This document shows, one piece after another, positions 14,299-22,307 of a stretch of DNA of 22,712 nt (its first letter is position 1; the number at the start of each line of letters is the position of its first letter). The stretch spans positions 1 to 22,712 of the IMG/VR virus record IMGVR_UViG_3300024262_000268; one strand, given 5' to 3'. The stretch comes from a virus. The notes below the pieces were generated by a model. That model ran no database searches. It was given only the letters and a program-made list of their open reading frames with translations, and was not told the DNA's origin. The position numbers and the translations under genes were made by a program.

Positions 14299-16338
14299 AT
14301 GGGATTTTCAAGTGGCGGTATTAGCCCGAACAACGTGGACTTAGATAGCTCTCAGACGCTACAAAATAAGACTCTCGATGCTTCAAATGATTACTCAGGG
14401 GATATTATTAACCCAAGTAGAAGCGACGTTAAACAGGACACTCAGGCTAATCTAGAGCTATATGCATCAGGAGCAGCTAACGGTCAAATGTGCTTCGCTA
14501 CAGATACTAAGCAGATGTATCAAGTTTTAGACGGTGCATTAGCTCCAGTAGGCGGAGGATCAGGAGGATTAGATACATTCTTCACAGATACTTTCGAAAT
14601 AGCAGGAGTTGACGACTATACTTCAGGTAATGACGCAGCTTTCGATAATGGTGGAGTTCTAGCAGGAGCTTTAGCTGTAGAAGCAGTTAATAACATTTCT
14701 GGTGATCAATCACTAAAATATACGCAAGCAGCAGGATCTTTAAATGATTTCATAAAGTCGCCGCTTATTCCAATTGATAAGAAGCAACAAGGAAATACTG
14801 TAGGACTCGAACTTTACTACACATATAATGGTAATGATGGGGATCTAAGAATCGTAGGATATGACGATACAGGATCAGAAGTTATGACAATAGCTTCAAA
14901 CACTTTACGAGCAGCTTCAAAGGCTCAAAGATTCTCAGTGCAGTTTCCAGTACCAAGTGGTAGTGCTAACTTAGCATGGGGAATTCAAGTAGGTGTAGAA
15001 AATGATGGTGCAATCTTAGTTATTGATGATGTTCAGATGAGTACTAATCCTTTTGTAAGTAAAGATGTTCAAGATGAGAATAATTTTAGTGCTAGAATTA
15101 CTAATAATGGTACAGCAGCTATAGATTCTCAAGGTGGTTTAGATAGTAGTGGAAATAATGCTATAGCAAGCGTTAGTAGAAGTTCTCTAGGTACTGTGTC
15201 AATAACTTTAACTAGTGGCTTTTTCTCTATAGCTCCTGTTGTTGTATTGGGATCTGAAGATAATACAACAACAACTAGTCTATCTGCTTTTGTTGATTCC
15301 GTTACTACTTCTACTATAGTAATTAAGACCGGAAATGACTCTGTTACTTTAGCTGATAGAGATTTTAATATCTTAATTTCTAGACAAGGTTCAGACTACA
15401 GACAGCCTTCAGAACACATCGTAGCATACAACGCTCGTAACGCAGAAAACAGCATGATAAGACTTCATACTGGTAACGGTCATGGTAGTATCAATAATAA
15501 GATTCGCCGCTTCTCAACTGAAGTAGCTAACTTAGGAAATGCTATTACATATGCTGATAGTGCAACTGATGGGGCTAGTTTTACGATTAATGAAGATGGT
15601 GTTTATATGGTGAGTTCTACAGATGTTAGGTCTAACAATACTACTCCAGTTGGGATAAGTTTAAATAGTACAGAATTAATAACATCTATTCAATCAATTA
15701 ATTCATCAGATAGATTAAACATGATGGACACAGTAGCTACCGGAGGATTTAGAGGAACAGCTTCTTGGTCAGGTATATTGACTAAAGGTGATATTATCAG
15801 ACCTCACGGTGATGGCGGAGCTGATGGTACTACTATATCAACCTTCACAATCTCTAAAATAGGAGTTGGAGATCTTCTCGGAGTCCCTACACCTCGCACA
15901 GCTTATATCAAGGATGTTAAATCAAGTGGTACAGCAGGTGGTACTTTTACAGCCGGAGCTTGGCAAACTAGGGACTTAAATACGCTAGAAGGTGATACTG
16001 AGTTTGTAAGTTTGAGTAGTAATCAGGTAACTTTATCCCCGGGTAAATATGAGATAGAGGCTTCTGCTCCTGCTTTTATAGTAAATTACCATAAACTAAA
16101 ACTTAGAGATATTACGAACTCAGCAGATGCTATCATAGGACAATCGAGATATTGTGATCAGGGTAACATAGTGGAAAATTTAGCAAATCTTGAAAGTACT
16201 ATAGAGATAACATCTTCTATAACTTTTGAGATACAGCATAGATGCAGTACGACAAAAGCAGGTGACGGGTTCGGAATTGCATCAAGTTTCGGAGTAGATG
16301 AGATTTATACTACATTGAAAATTAAAAAGGTAAGCTAG
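14299..16338 (+). CDS. Tail fibre 3, 679 residues
   Basis: The N-terminal 90 residues (SQTLQNKTLDASNDYSGDI, RSDVKQDTQANLELYA, GQMCFATDTKQMYQVLD) match fibres 1 and 2. About 97-255 is a jelly-roll, lectin-like domain (FDNGGVLAGALAVEAV, AILVIDDVQMS). About 262-370 is a beta module (SLGTVSITLTSGFFSIAPVV), then HIVAYNARNAENSMIRLH leads into a C1q-like sandwich (about 385-520, FTINEDGVYMVSS). About 528-679 is a second C1q-like tip carrying TAGAWQTRDLNTLEGD-type residues (TAGAWQTRDLNTLEGDTEF) and LSPGKYEIEASAPAF, a widespread fibre tip in environmental phages. It should be a receptor-binding fibre with a different tip from fibre 2. The start follows ACAAAGGA. The next gene starts one base after the stop codon. 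Confidence 0.83.
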   Translation: MGFSSGGISPNNVDLDSSQTLQNKTLDASNDYSGDIINPSRSDVKQDTQANLELYASGAANGQMCFATDTKQMYQVLDGALAPVGGGSGGLDTFFTDTFEIAGVDDYTSGNDAAFDNGGVLAGALAVEAVNNISGDQSLKYTQAAGSLNDFIKSPLIPIDKKQQGNTVGLELYYTYNGNDGDLRIVGYDDTGSEVMTIASNTLRAASKAQRFSVQFPVPSGSANLAWGIQVGVENDGAILVIDDVQMSTNPFVSKDVQDENNFSARITNNGTAAIDSQGGLDSSGNNAIASVSRSSLGTVSITLTSGFFSIAPVVVLGSEDNTTTTSLSAFVDSVTTSTIVIKTGNDSVTLADRDFNILISRQGSDYRQPSEHIVAYNARNAENSMIRLHTGNGHGSINNKIRRFSTEVANLGNAITYADSATDGASFTINEDGVYMVSSTDVRSNNTTPVGISLNSTELITSIQSINSSDRLNMMDTVATGGFRGTASWSGILTKGDIIRPHGDGGADGTTISTFTISKIGVGDLLGVPTPRTAYIKDVKSSGTAGGTFTAGAWQTRDLNTLEGDTEFVSLSSNQVTLSPGKYEIEASAPAFIVNYHKLKLRDITNSADAIIGQSRYCDQGNIVENLANLESTIEITSSITFEIQHRCSTTKAGDGFGIASSFGVDEIYTTLKIKKVS

Positions 16339-16339
16339 A

Positions 16340-16837
16340 TTGAAAGAGTTAACGCCGCAACAAATTCAAGAGAAACCACAGTTAGAGTCGCGATTAGCGG
16401 CTCTACAAGATCGTAATCTAGTTGCTTCGGAGTTAAAGATTAGCAACCTTTTACTTCACTTCAATAACAACATCGTAGCAAATGATGATAGAGAAGAAGC
16501 AGAAAGATTAATGACTCAACTAGAAGAAGTAGATGAGGCGCAAAAAGATTTGAGGCTGAAGTTCAAGCTAGAAGATATAAGAAGACAGCGAGATAGAATT
16601 CTTGCGGCTACAGATTGGCTCTTCATATCAGATGTTCCGACCCCTCAAAAAGCAAGAAAGATATACATGGAATATCGCCAGTATTTAAGGAACATTACTA
16701 GCGACATGAAAAGAAGTCCAGATACAGTAAAAATAGAAGACTTCGAGCATTTTTTAAGAAGAAAGCATCCTGAAGAGTTTATGGATGGTGGAGATAATGA
16801 AGTAATTATACATAGATTTACATATTACTACAAATAG
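16340..16837 (+). CDS. Phage tail/fibre assembly chaperone-like protein
   Basis: This 165-residue helical protein begins at TTG 16340, with AAAAAGG about 9 bases upstream and only one base between it and the fibre 3 stop. The first 80 residues are coiled-coil-like and charged (LESRLAALQDRNLVASEL). Residues about 89-122 read RRQRDRILAATDWLFISDVP then YMEYRQYLRNI, the signature of the phage tail assembly chaperone family (Arg-Asp-Arg-x-Leu, DW, D-x-P, YRxxLR), in which small proteins encoded next to tail fibre genes help the fibres fold or trimerise. The position directly after a fibre gene agrees. The C-terminal 40 residues are unfamiliar. A non-ATG start and near-overlap suggest coupling to fibre 3 translation. 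Confidence 0.78.
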   Translation: MKELTPQQIQEKPQLESRLAALQDRNLVASELKISNLLLHFNNNIVANDDREEAERLMTQLEEVDEAQKDLRLKFKLEDIRRQRDRILAATDWLFISDVPTPQKARKIYMEYRQYLRNITSDMKRSPDTVKIEDFEHFLRRKHPEEFMDGGDNEVIIHRFTYYYK

Positions 16838-16845
16838 GAGTTAAA

Positions 16846-17097
16846 ATGATAGAGCAAGCAGCATGGATATTACAACAATACCCTTGGATGCAACATATAG
16901 TTGCAGTAATGGTAGTGTCAAGAATCGTATTTAAGCCGGTGTTTAAAATACTAGCAAGATACGTTGAGTTATCTGTTGAGAAAGATGATGATAAAAGACT
17001 TCATAGAATTATGGATAGTAAAGCATATAAAATGTTAGCTTTTATTGTAGATATGTTAGCTTCAGTTAAACTCCCTGAAATTAAGAAGGGGAAGTAA
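16846..17097 (+). CDS. Small membrane protein
   Basis: This 83-residue protein has one convincing hydrophobic segment, about residues 14-29 (WMQHIVAVMVVSRIVF), flanked by basic residues, and a second weaker amphipathic segment near 62-74 (YKMLAFIVDMLASV). The C-terminus is basic (KLPEIKKGK). TAGGAG lies 8 bases before the ATG and includes the stop of the preceding gene. Length and topology would permit a holin, but no endolysin is near and the sequence is not a holin family I recognise. A membrane-associated virion or entry protein is equally possible. Confidence 0.7.
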   Translation: MIEQAAWILQQYPWMQHIVAVMVVSRIVFKPVFKILARYVELSVEKDDDKRLHRIMDSKAYKMLAFIVDMLASVKLPEIKKGK

Positions 17098-17098
17098 T

Positions 17099-17449
17099 AT
17101 GGTTTTGGATATGATCTTAGTAGACGAGCTAATAACTACGTCTACAACAGTAAATACAGATTTCGTAACAAGAGCTTCGGACATTACATATAAAGAAGAT
17201 GCTTTCGCAATACAAATGAACTATAACAATGGTACAAATGTTAGCATGACGGTATTCTTAGAAGTAAGTTTGGACGGAGTAAATTATGCGCCAATATCTG
17301 AATCATTGCAAGTTATAACAGATCCATCAGGAACTGTAATATACGACCTACAGGATTCTGGAACTCACTATATGAGATTAGGCGTAACAGTAGTAACTGG
17401 ATCTATTGACATAAATTTAGTAACCATTCATATGAGAAGAAGACACTAA
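17099..17449 (+). CDS. Small beta-sandwich structural protein
   Basis: This 116-residue protein begins one base after the preceding stop, with AAGGGG 8 bases before ATG 17099. An alternative ATG at 17111 would remove only four residues. The pattern is a series of beta strands: DAFAIQMNYNNGTNVSMTVF, LEVSLDGVNYAPI, GTVIYDLQDSGTHYMRLGV and a basic end (IHMRRRH). This fits a family of small immunoglobulin- or jelly-roll-like virion proteins common in environmental phages (strand, 'vSlDGvnyapi', then 'hymRlgv'). Its place among fibre genes suggests a tail or collar component. The family recall is from memory; the exact role is unknown. Confidence 0.72.
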   Translation: MVLDMILVDELITTSTTVNTDFVTRASDITYKEDAFAIQMNYNNGTNVSMTVFLEVSLDGVNYAPISESLQVITDPSGTVIYDLQDSGTHYMRLGVTVVTGSIDINLVTIHMRRRH

Positions 17450-17461
17450 AAGGACCTTAAC

Positions 17462-19231
17462 ATGGCAAATCATTATATTAGTATAAATTTAGATGCAGCC
17501 GGTGGTAGCGATGATCGTAGAGTTAAAATCTCTAGCGACGACTCATTACCGGGGTTTCTAGAAGAAAAGATTGAGGCAGGTTCCACGAAAGTTGTTGTAA
17601 CTTCAACACTACCGGGTGGCGCAGAAATCTTAGAAGTAGATGTTGACGAAACTCAGATTAATCACGATAATCTTTTAAATCATGCAGTAGATCAACATAG
17701 AGTACACGACGACACTACAACAACTACAACTTCACTATGGTCTTCACAAAAGATTCAAGATGAGTTAGATACAAAGATTAACGCAGCAACTCCTATGACT
17801 GATAACAAGCTTGTAAAAAGTGTTGGAACTTCAGGAGTAGATGTAGAGGCGACAGGAATTGATGTAGATGACTCTAACAATATAACTGGAGTTAATAACT
17901 TAACAATTGATGGAGATCTTACAGTTAACGGAACTACAACTTCTGTAAACTCGGACACATTAGATGTTACTGATGCAAATATCACAATCAATAATGGCGG
18001 AACTCAAGCTTCTGCAGATGCAGGTAATGCCGGTATCACAGTTGAAATGTCGGACGCTACAGATGTAGAACTAGGATATGACAGCACTACAGCCTCTAAA
18101 ATGACTCTAGGAGAGATCGGGTCACAATCTGAGATAATCACAGCTACTCATACTCAAACTGTCTCAAACAAGACGATAGACGCTGATAACAATACAATAA
18201 GCAACTTAGAAGTAGATAATTTAAAAGCAGGTGTTCTATCAATAGATTTAGATGCAGCAGTTGATAATAATAATATTCCGGGATCTCAAGCAGTAAAAGA
18301 TTATGTAGCGGCGAGAGTTGCAGAAAAAGACGATGCTTCTGAGATTACATATGGTCCGGCTACAGCACTAGATTGGGATATTTTACCTACTCATGTTGAT
18401 GGATCTTTAGATGAATTAGCAAGTCGCACAAATACAGTAGAAGATAACCTAACAGCACATTTAAACACAGATCCTGCTAAACATGCAGCAGCTCAAATAA
18501 CAAATGTAGCGGCAGGAAACATCGCGGCTACAACAGTACAAGGGGCTATAAATGAACTCGATACTGAAAAATACATTGCTGCTAATTTTGATGGTGATTT
18601 TGATACTAGATTAGCTACAAAAGATACAGATAATTTGACGGAAAGTGCTACAAATAAGTATGCAAGTCCTGCTCAATTAACTAAAGTAGATTTTATAACA
18701 GTAACTCAAGCAGTAGATTTGGACGATGTAGAAGCTAAGGCTTTATCGGCAACTCAACCTGCTGATAACATTTCAACTCTAACTAATGACTCAGCATTTG
18801 TAGACGCAGCAGGAGCGCAAACAGCAGCAGTAGTTAACTCTACAGCAGGTAATGAAACTGTTCAAGCACCTTCAGTAGCGGCAATGAAAGCTTATGTAGG
18901 ATTTAGCGGCGGAGATTTACTAGAACAATCATTTGCAGTAGTAAATAATATAGCAGTTTTAACGGACATAACAGGATTTTCTTTTGCAAACGCTACAACA
19001 AGATCTTTTGAAGCTCAGGTTTCTATAGATAGATCTGGAGATGGCTTATATGAGAAGTTCGATATAGAAGGAATACAAAAAGCAGGATCATGGGATATAT
19101 CAGTAGAAGCAGTTGGAGATGACTCAGGAATAGAATTTGATATAACAGCAGCAGGTCAAATGCAATATACATCAAGTAATTTGACTTCTGGCGGCACTCT
19201 CAGATTTAGAGCAATAACAACTAGTAATTAA
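17462..19231 (+). CDS. Tail fibre 4, 589 residues
   Basis: This fibre protein has a different N-terminus from fibres 1-3. Residues about 75-105 contain HAVDQHRVHDD and a run of threonines. About 140-225 is a module common in phage fibres (NLTIDGDLTVNGTTTSVNSD, TLDVTDANITINNGG, AGITVEMSDATDVELGYDS). About 230-275 (QTVSNKTIDADNNTISNLEV, DNLKAGVLSIDL) matches the start of fibre 1, as does the AATTVQGAINEL stretch near 350-365. The remainder of the shaft (about 370-480) is alanine-rich and helical. Residues about 490-589 form a beta-sandwich tip (FEAQVSIDRSGDGLYEKFDI, SSNLTSGGTLRFRAITTSN). Ribosome site AAAGGA lies about 8 bases before the ATG. It is probably a long shaft with a small head. Confidence 0.8.
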   Translation: MANHYISINLDAAGGSDDRRVKISSDDSLPGFLEEKIEAGSTKVVVTSTLPGGAEILEVDVDETQINHDNLLNHAVDQHRVHDDTTTTTTSLWSSQKIQDELDTKINAATPMTDNKLVKSVGTSGVDVEATGIDVDDSNNITGVNNLTIDGDLTVNGTTTSVNSDTLDVTDANITINNGGTQASADAGNAGITVEMSDATDVELGYDSTTASKMTLGEIGSQSEIITATHTQTVSNKTIDADNNTISNLEVDNLKAGVLSIDLDAAVDNNNIPGSQAVKDYVAARVAEKDDASEITYGPATALDWDILPTHVDGSLDELASRTNTVEDNLTAHLNTDPAKHAAAQITNVAAGNIAATTVQGAINELDTEKYIAANFDGDFDTRLATKDTDNLTESATNKYASPAQLTKVDFITVTQAVDLDDVEAKALSATQPADNISTLTNDSAFVDAAGAQTAAVVNSTAGNETVQAPSVAAMKAYVGFSGGDLLEQSFAVVNNIAVLTDITGFSFANATTRSFEAQVSIDRSGDGLYEKFDIEGIQKAGSWDISVEAVGDDSGIEFDITAAGQMQYTSSNLTSGGTLRFRAITTSN

Positions 19232-19241
19232 GGAATAGTTA

Positions 19242-20258
19242 ATGAGTAGTAATAAGGTTAACAATAAGTTAGATTTTAGAAATGTTAAGCAGACTCAATT
19301 GGACTCTGCTCAAACACTTAAAGGTTCTTTTTCGGAACTACAATCTGCTTTGCGAACTTATGGAACAAATGCGATACTTAAAGAAGGGTATACTCATTTC
19401 TTTCAACAAACTAATGCTAATGGATTACCAACACATGTAGAGTATTGGCAAGCAAGTGCGCCGTCTACAGATAAACTAAGTTTCAGAGCTGATAGTGGCG
19501 GAGATTTAGCAGGAACATATTTCACTTTACAAGAGTACTTAACTAAAAGAACTCATGTATTTTACTTTGTAGTAAGTGGAGTAGGAGTAGCACCGGGAAT
19601 TGGTGATGTAGAAACTCCTATTATACTTGTGAATAATGATCCTGCTTCGGTAGTGGCATATTCAACTAAGTTAGTATTAGACTCTATAGATGAGTTTACA
19701 GTGACTCATAATGGACTACTTGCTGCTTACTTAGAATTAGAGTATATGCAATTTGGACAAACAGCTCCAATAGATGTTGGAACTACAGGATTCTTAACTA
19801 CGAGAGTAACTCAAGGTGATAGTTTTCAAGTAGGAGAAGTTTATTTAGATTATGACGCTAATGGAAGCCCTATATATGGCGGTAACACTCTAAAAGGATT
19901 ATTATTTAATCCATATACGGCAAGTTTTGATGTTGAGCGTGATGAAGTAACTGTAACAGCAGTAGTAAGTTTAGATCCAATGATCTCGAAAGATCCGGTA
20001 ATCTATAACGTAGATATGGCAGTAGCAGGTACAGAGTATAGTCAGGTTCTACCATTAGGAACAAAAAGAATACAGATGAATATAAGAGATCATCAAGGAA
20101 AATATACAGTAGGTTGGACTTCAGGAAGTGCAGTATTAACAAAAAGTCCGGGATCTACATATACAGAAGAATCATTAGAAATAATAACAGGAAAAGATAC
20201 AATATATTTTAAAGGCACAAAGAATAATATAGTAATGGAAATAATCACATGGAAATAA
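19242..20258 (+). CDS. Probable virion/tail structural protein, 338 residues
   Basis: The gene follows fibre 4 with a 10-base gap and AAGGA 9 bases before ATG 19242. The N-terminal 35 residues (KQTQLDSAQTLKGSFSELQS) resemble the fibre N-termini in having a TQLDSAQTL type linker. About 45-190 contains aromatic beta-rich sequence (YTHFFQQTNANGLPTHVEYW, HVFYFVVSGVG). The C-terminal 80 residues (AGTEYSQVLPLGTKRIQMNI to VMEIITWK) are a beta module that, from memory, recurs at the end of phage virion proteins where a plain 'W' or 'EW' end is usual. I do not recognise the complete family. It lacks visible catalytic motifs. A tail spike base or fibre connector is one possibility. Confidence 0.7.
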   Translation: MSSNKVNNKLDFRNVKQTQLDSAQTLKGSFSELQSALRTYGTNAILKEGYTHFFQQTNANGLPTHVEYWQASAPSTDKLSFRADSGGDLAGTYFTLQEYLTKRTHVFYFVVSGVGVAPGIGDVETPIILVNNDPASVVAYSTKLVLDSIDEFTVTHNGLLAAYLELEYMQFGQTAPIDVGTTGFLTTRVTQGDSFQVGEVYLDYDANGSPIYGGNTLKGLLFNPYTASFDVERDEVTVTAVVSLDPMISKDPVIYNVDMAVAGTEYSQVLPLGTKRIQMNIRDHQGKYTVGWTSGSAVLTKSPGSTYTEESLEIITGKDTIYFKGTKNNIVMEIITWK

Positions 20259-20260
20259 AA

Positions 20261-20279
20261 TTTCTCGATAAACGAGAAA
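20261..20279 (+). promoter_or_regulatory. Intercistronic hairpin before the codon-optimised gene
   Basis: TTTCTCG (20261-20267) pairs perfectly with CGAGAAA (20273-20279) around a 5-base loop ATAAA, two bases after the previous stop codon. No T run follows. It could protect or mark the 5' side of the next message after RNA processing. AAGGAG follows at 20286-20291. Confidence 0.4.
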
Positions 20280-20296
20280 GATCATAAGGAGTTTTT

Positions 20297-21226
20297 ATGA
20301 AAGACCAGTTAATTTTTGACGTAACTGACGCGAACACAATTGCAGACAGTGACAGCATCGGGGCGTTTTTACGAGCTTCCGATGGTACTTTGCTAACGCA
20401 TAGTGACGTTGGAGGAAAAAAGGCACTAGATGTAAGTATTGCAGATGGTGTAAATGTTGAGGTAGACTTATCTCACATTGATGATTCAGTTAGACTTGGA
20501 GATGGGACTAGTTTCTTTACTTCAACTTCTGAAAATGGTGATATTGCATTAGACGTGCATTTATCAAACACTTCAATTGCCGTTACAGCAACTGACCTTG
20601 ACATTCGTGACCTAGCTTTTGCTACGGACAAAGTAGATGTGAGTGGATCAGAAGTTTCTTTAGATGCTGCTACTTTAGCTGCTTTAGAGACTATTAACGC
20701 TGTTCAATCAGGTGTATGGGACATTGGTACTGTAACAAGTATCACAAATGACGTTAACATCGCTGACGGTGGTAACTCAATTACTGTAGATGCTGTTGAC
20801 TTAGACATTCGTGACATCACGGCTGTTAGTGACTCAATTGCTTCTCACATGTTTGATGGTGCAGGTACAGCTTTAACTTCAACTTTAGTTGGAGGAGATC
20901 AAGCATTAGACGTTAACATCTCTAACGAGATTTCTGTTAATGACGCTGCTTTAGCTGACACAGCGATTCTTTCTGCTGCTGATACTTTAGCTGCTGCAGG
21001 AACTGCTGAGAAAGTTGTAGCTTCTAACTTGGCTGCTAGAAAATACCTTTCGATCTACAACAATGACAATAGAAAAATGTACATTGGTGGATCAGGTGTT
21101 GATGCAACTAACGGATTTCCAGTTTCACCGGGATCTTATGTTGAATTAAGAGCAGGAGCTGCTGTTGATGTTTATTATGATTCAGGTAAAAATGGTCATG
21201 CAATCAGAACTTTAGAATTAAGCTAA
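20297..21226 (+). CDS. Repeat-containing probable structural protein, 309 residues
   Basis: The protein has three copies of a unit DGT-x-LTST-x2-GG-x2-ALDV-x-IS, near residues 29-48, 68-92 and 187-208. Two copies of a DLDIRD motif lie near 101-106 and 172-177. An alanine-rich linker follows (ADTAILSAADTLAAAGTAEK). The C-terminal 63 residues are a beta module (RKYLSIYNNDNRKMYIGGSG, GFPVSPGSYVELRAG) that, from memory, closes many phage virion proteins and resembles the protein at 21508. Codons favour GCT, GAC, GTT and CGT more than in the fibre genes, resembling the capsid gene, so it is probably made in large amounts. AAGGAG lies 5 bases before the start. Which part of the particle it forms cannot be told from sequence. 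Confidence 0.75.
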   Translation: MKDQLIFDVTDANTIADSDSIGAFLRASDGTLLTHSDVGGKKALDVSIADGVNVEVDLSHIDDSVRLGDGTSFFTSTSENGDIALDVHLSNTSIAVTATDLDIRDLAFATDKVDVSGSEVSLDAATLAALETINAVQSGVWDIGTVTSITNDVNIADGGNSITVDAVDLDIRDITAVSDSIASHMFDGAGTALTSTLVGGDQALDVNISNEISVNDAALADTAILSAADTLAAAGTAEKVVASNLAARKYLSIYNNDNRKMYIGGSGVDATNGFPVSPGSYVELRAGAAVDVYYDSGKNGHAIRTLELS

Positions 21227-21238
21227 ATTAAATGACTT

Positions 21239-21274
21239 GAGGGGTTGACAAAGCCCCTCTTGTTATGCTAGTAT
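21239..21274 (+). promoter_or_regulatory. Sigma70-type promoter nested in a hairpin (21296 gene set)
   Basis: GAGGGG (21239-21244) pairs with CCCCTC (21254-21259). TTGACA (21245-21250) is the first part of the loop. An 18-base spacer leads to TAGTAT (21269-21274) preceded by TGC, an extended -10 box. The stem is followed by TCTTGTTA, only weakly T-rich, so it may also act as a leaky terminator for the gene upstream. The start of the next gene is 22 bases after the -10 box. Confidence 0.6.
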
Positions 21275-21295
21275 GGTAAATAAAAGGAATTACTT

Positions 21296-21508
21296 ATGGA
21301 AAATAAATTTAGTGAAGAAGACAAGAAAAGATTAATAGAGTTCGTAAATATGATAGCATCTAAAGGTGAGTTTAAATTAAACACACAAGAAGTTATTAAA
21401 TATTTCAAATTACTAAGTTTTGTTCAACAAGAGCTTATTCCTAAAATTGACGCAAACATTATGGAAATTACTAAGGTAGTGGAAGCTTCTGAAGGTAAGG
21501 AAGAATAA
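21296..21508 (+). CDS. Small helical hypothetical phage protein
   Basis: This 70-residue protein is predicted to be largely helical (SEEDKKRLIEFVNMIASKG, then NTQEVIKYFKLLSFVQQEL, then IPKIDANIMEI). Small proteins with this 'EEDK..vI.F.n..a...f.lnt..vi.....ls..q..l.pki.anil' pattern occur among structural genes of environmental phages as I recall, without known function. AAAGGA lies before ATG 21296. It is the first gene after the promoter at 21245-21274 and its stop overlaps the next start as TAATG. There are no cysteines or membrane segments. A helical bundle adaptor or chaperone is possible but unsupported. Confidence 0.68.
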   Translation: MENKFSEEDKKRLIEFVNMIASKGEFKLNTQEVIKYFKLLSFVQQELIPKIDANIMEITKVVEASEGKEE

Positions 21509-21816
21509 TGCTACAACCTCTTGATGGTCCGTCAAAACAATTTATATTAGCTGCGGTTACAACTACAACTCCGGTTGAGGTAAAAGCAGGAGCTACATCA
21601 TTTGCTGAAAGAAAAGTTATAACTCTTCAGGCAGATGCTAAGTTTTATATATATTTTGCCGACGAAGGTGAGACTCCTACAGCAGGGGATATAGCATCAA
21701 AAGGTTTTATCCAATATAAAAATGCAAAAGAATCATATGAGGCAACAGGATCTCAAGCAGTTTTTGTACTGTCCGAATCAGGAACTGTTAATATTAGAGG
21801 AGCTGAGAGAGCATAA
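21508..21816 (+). CDS. Small beta-sandwich structural protein, 102 residues
   Basis: The start overlaps the previous stop by one base (TAATG), with GGAAG just upstream. After 25 residues (LAAVTTTTPVEVKAGATSFA) the protein follows the strand order of the C-terminal module of the 20297 product: RKVITLQADAKFYIYFADE parallels RKYLSIYNNDNRKMYIGGSG. Both then have a phenylalanine-containing loop, a Tyr-Glu strand (SYEATGSQAVFVL / YVELRAGAAVDVYY) and a short final strand. It is therefore probably a free-standing version of that module and a minor virion protein. This relationship was seen by eye and would need a structural comparison. The stop overlaps the next start as TAATG. Confidence 0.7.
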   Translation: MLQPLDGPSKQFILAAVTTTTPVEVKAGATSFAERKVITLQADAKFYIYFADEGETPTAGDIASKGFIQYKNAKESYEATGSQAVFVLSESGTVNIRGAERA

Positions 21817-22307
21817 TGGCTGAAAGAGATAAATTCACACCAGTAGCAGAGCAGGTTCCTTTTGATAATGATACAAATAACTTTGTATCAGAGGACACTC
21901 AATCAGCAATAGAAGAGGCTAGAGATACTGCTGCAGGATTTCCAAGAGCAGGATTAGCCTTAGTTCAAAATGGTCTAATGGGTGATGGCGATTTAGTATC
22001 ATATAGCCACCTGACTCCACAAACTCCAATAGTATTTCCAGTTAATACTAAACTCAATGAAATTACTTTTTCTAATAATAGAAATAGTGTCGAATGCGAT
22101 TTAGAGATATATGACGGAGGTATAGGCGGAACATTAATAAAAACAGTAAACATAAGTACAGGAGCAGGGGTAGCCACTCAAGCTGTAGACTTAAATATAG
22201 ACAACATTACTTTTAATGCAGGTGACAGGATACAAATAATATATAGAGACCAAGGGACTAACGCCAGAGACATGGTAGTAGTTCTATGGATATCAAGGAT
22301 ACCATAA
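21816..22307 (+). CDS. Probable fibre-associated structural protein, 163 residues
   Basis: Coupled by TAATG overlaps on both sides. The first 50 residues contain VPFDNDTNNFVSEDTQSAIE followed by a helix and GFPRAGLALVQNG. The FDN-x-T...VQ/TQ-x-AI-x-E pattern is the same linker as in fibre 1 (YDNSTSGLTATEVQSAIDE), where it probably forms the trimeric shaft. Residues about 60-163 are a beta-sandwich (LNEITFSNNRNSVECDLEIY, GTLIKTVNIS, FNAGDRIQIIY), ending VVVLWISRIP. The whole is a short fibre or collar protein with one linker and one globular head. I have not seen it named, and function is inferred from the linker and the neighbours. Confidence 0.7.
   Translation: MAERDKFTPVAEQVPFDNDTNNFVSEDTQSAIEEARDTAAGFPRAGLALVQNGLMGDGDLVSYSHLTPQTPIVFPVNTKLNEITFSNNRNSVECDLEIYDGGIGGTLIKTVNISTGAGVATQAVDLNIDNITFNAGDRIQIIYRDQGTNARDMVVVLWISRIP

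Noticed and set aside
16846-17097. Holin
   Set aside because: The protein is short and hydrophobic, but no lysis gene is adjacent and the second segment is weak, so the call was kept at small membrane protein.
17404-17412. Other TTGACA-like boxes (for example near 17406 and 22431)
   Set aside because: They fall inside coding sequence with no suitable -10 box or downstream gene start.
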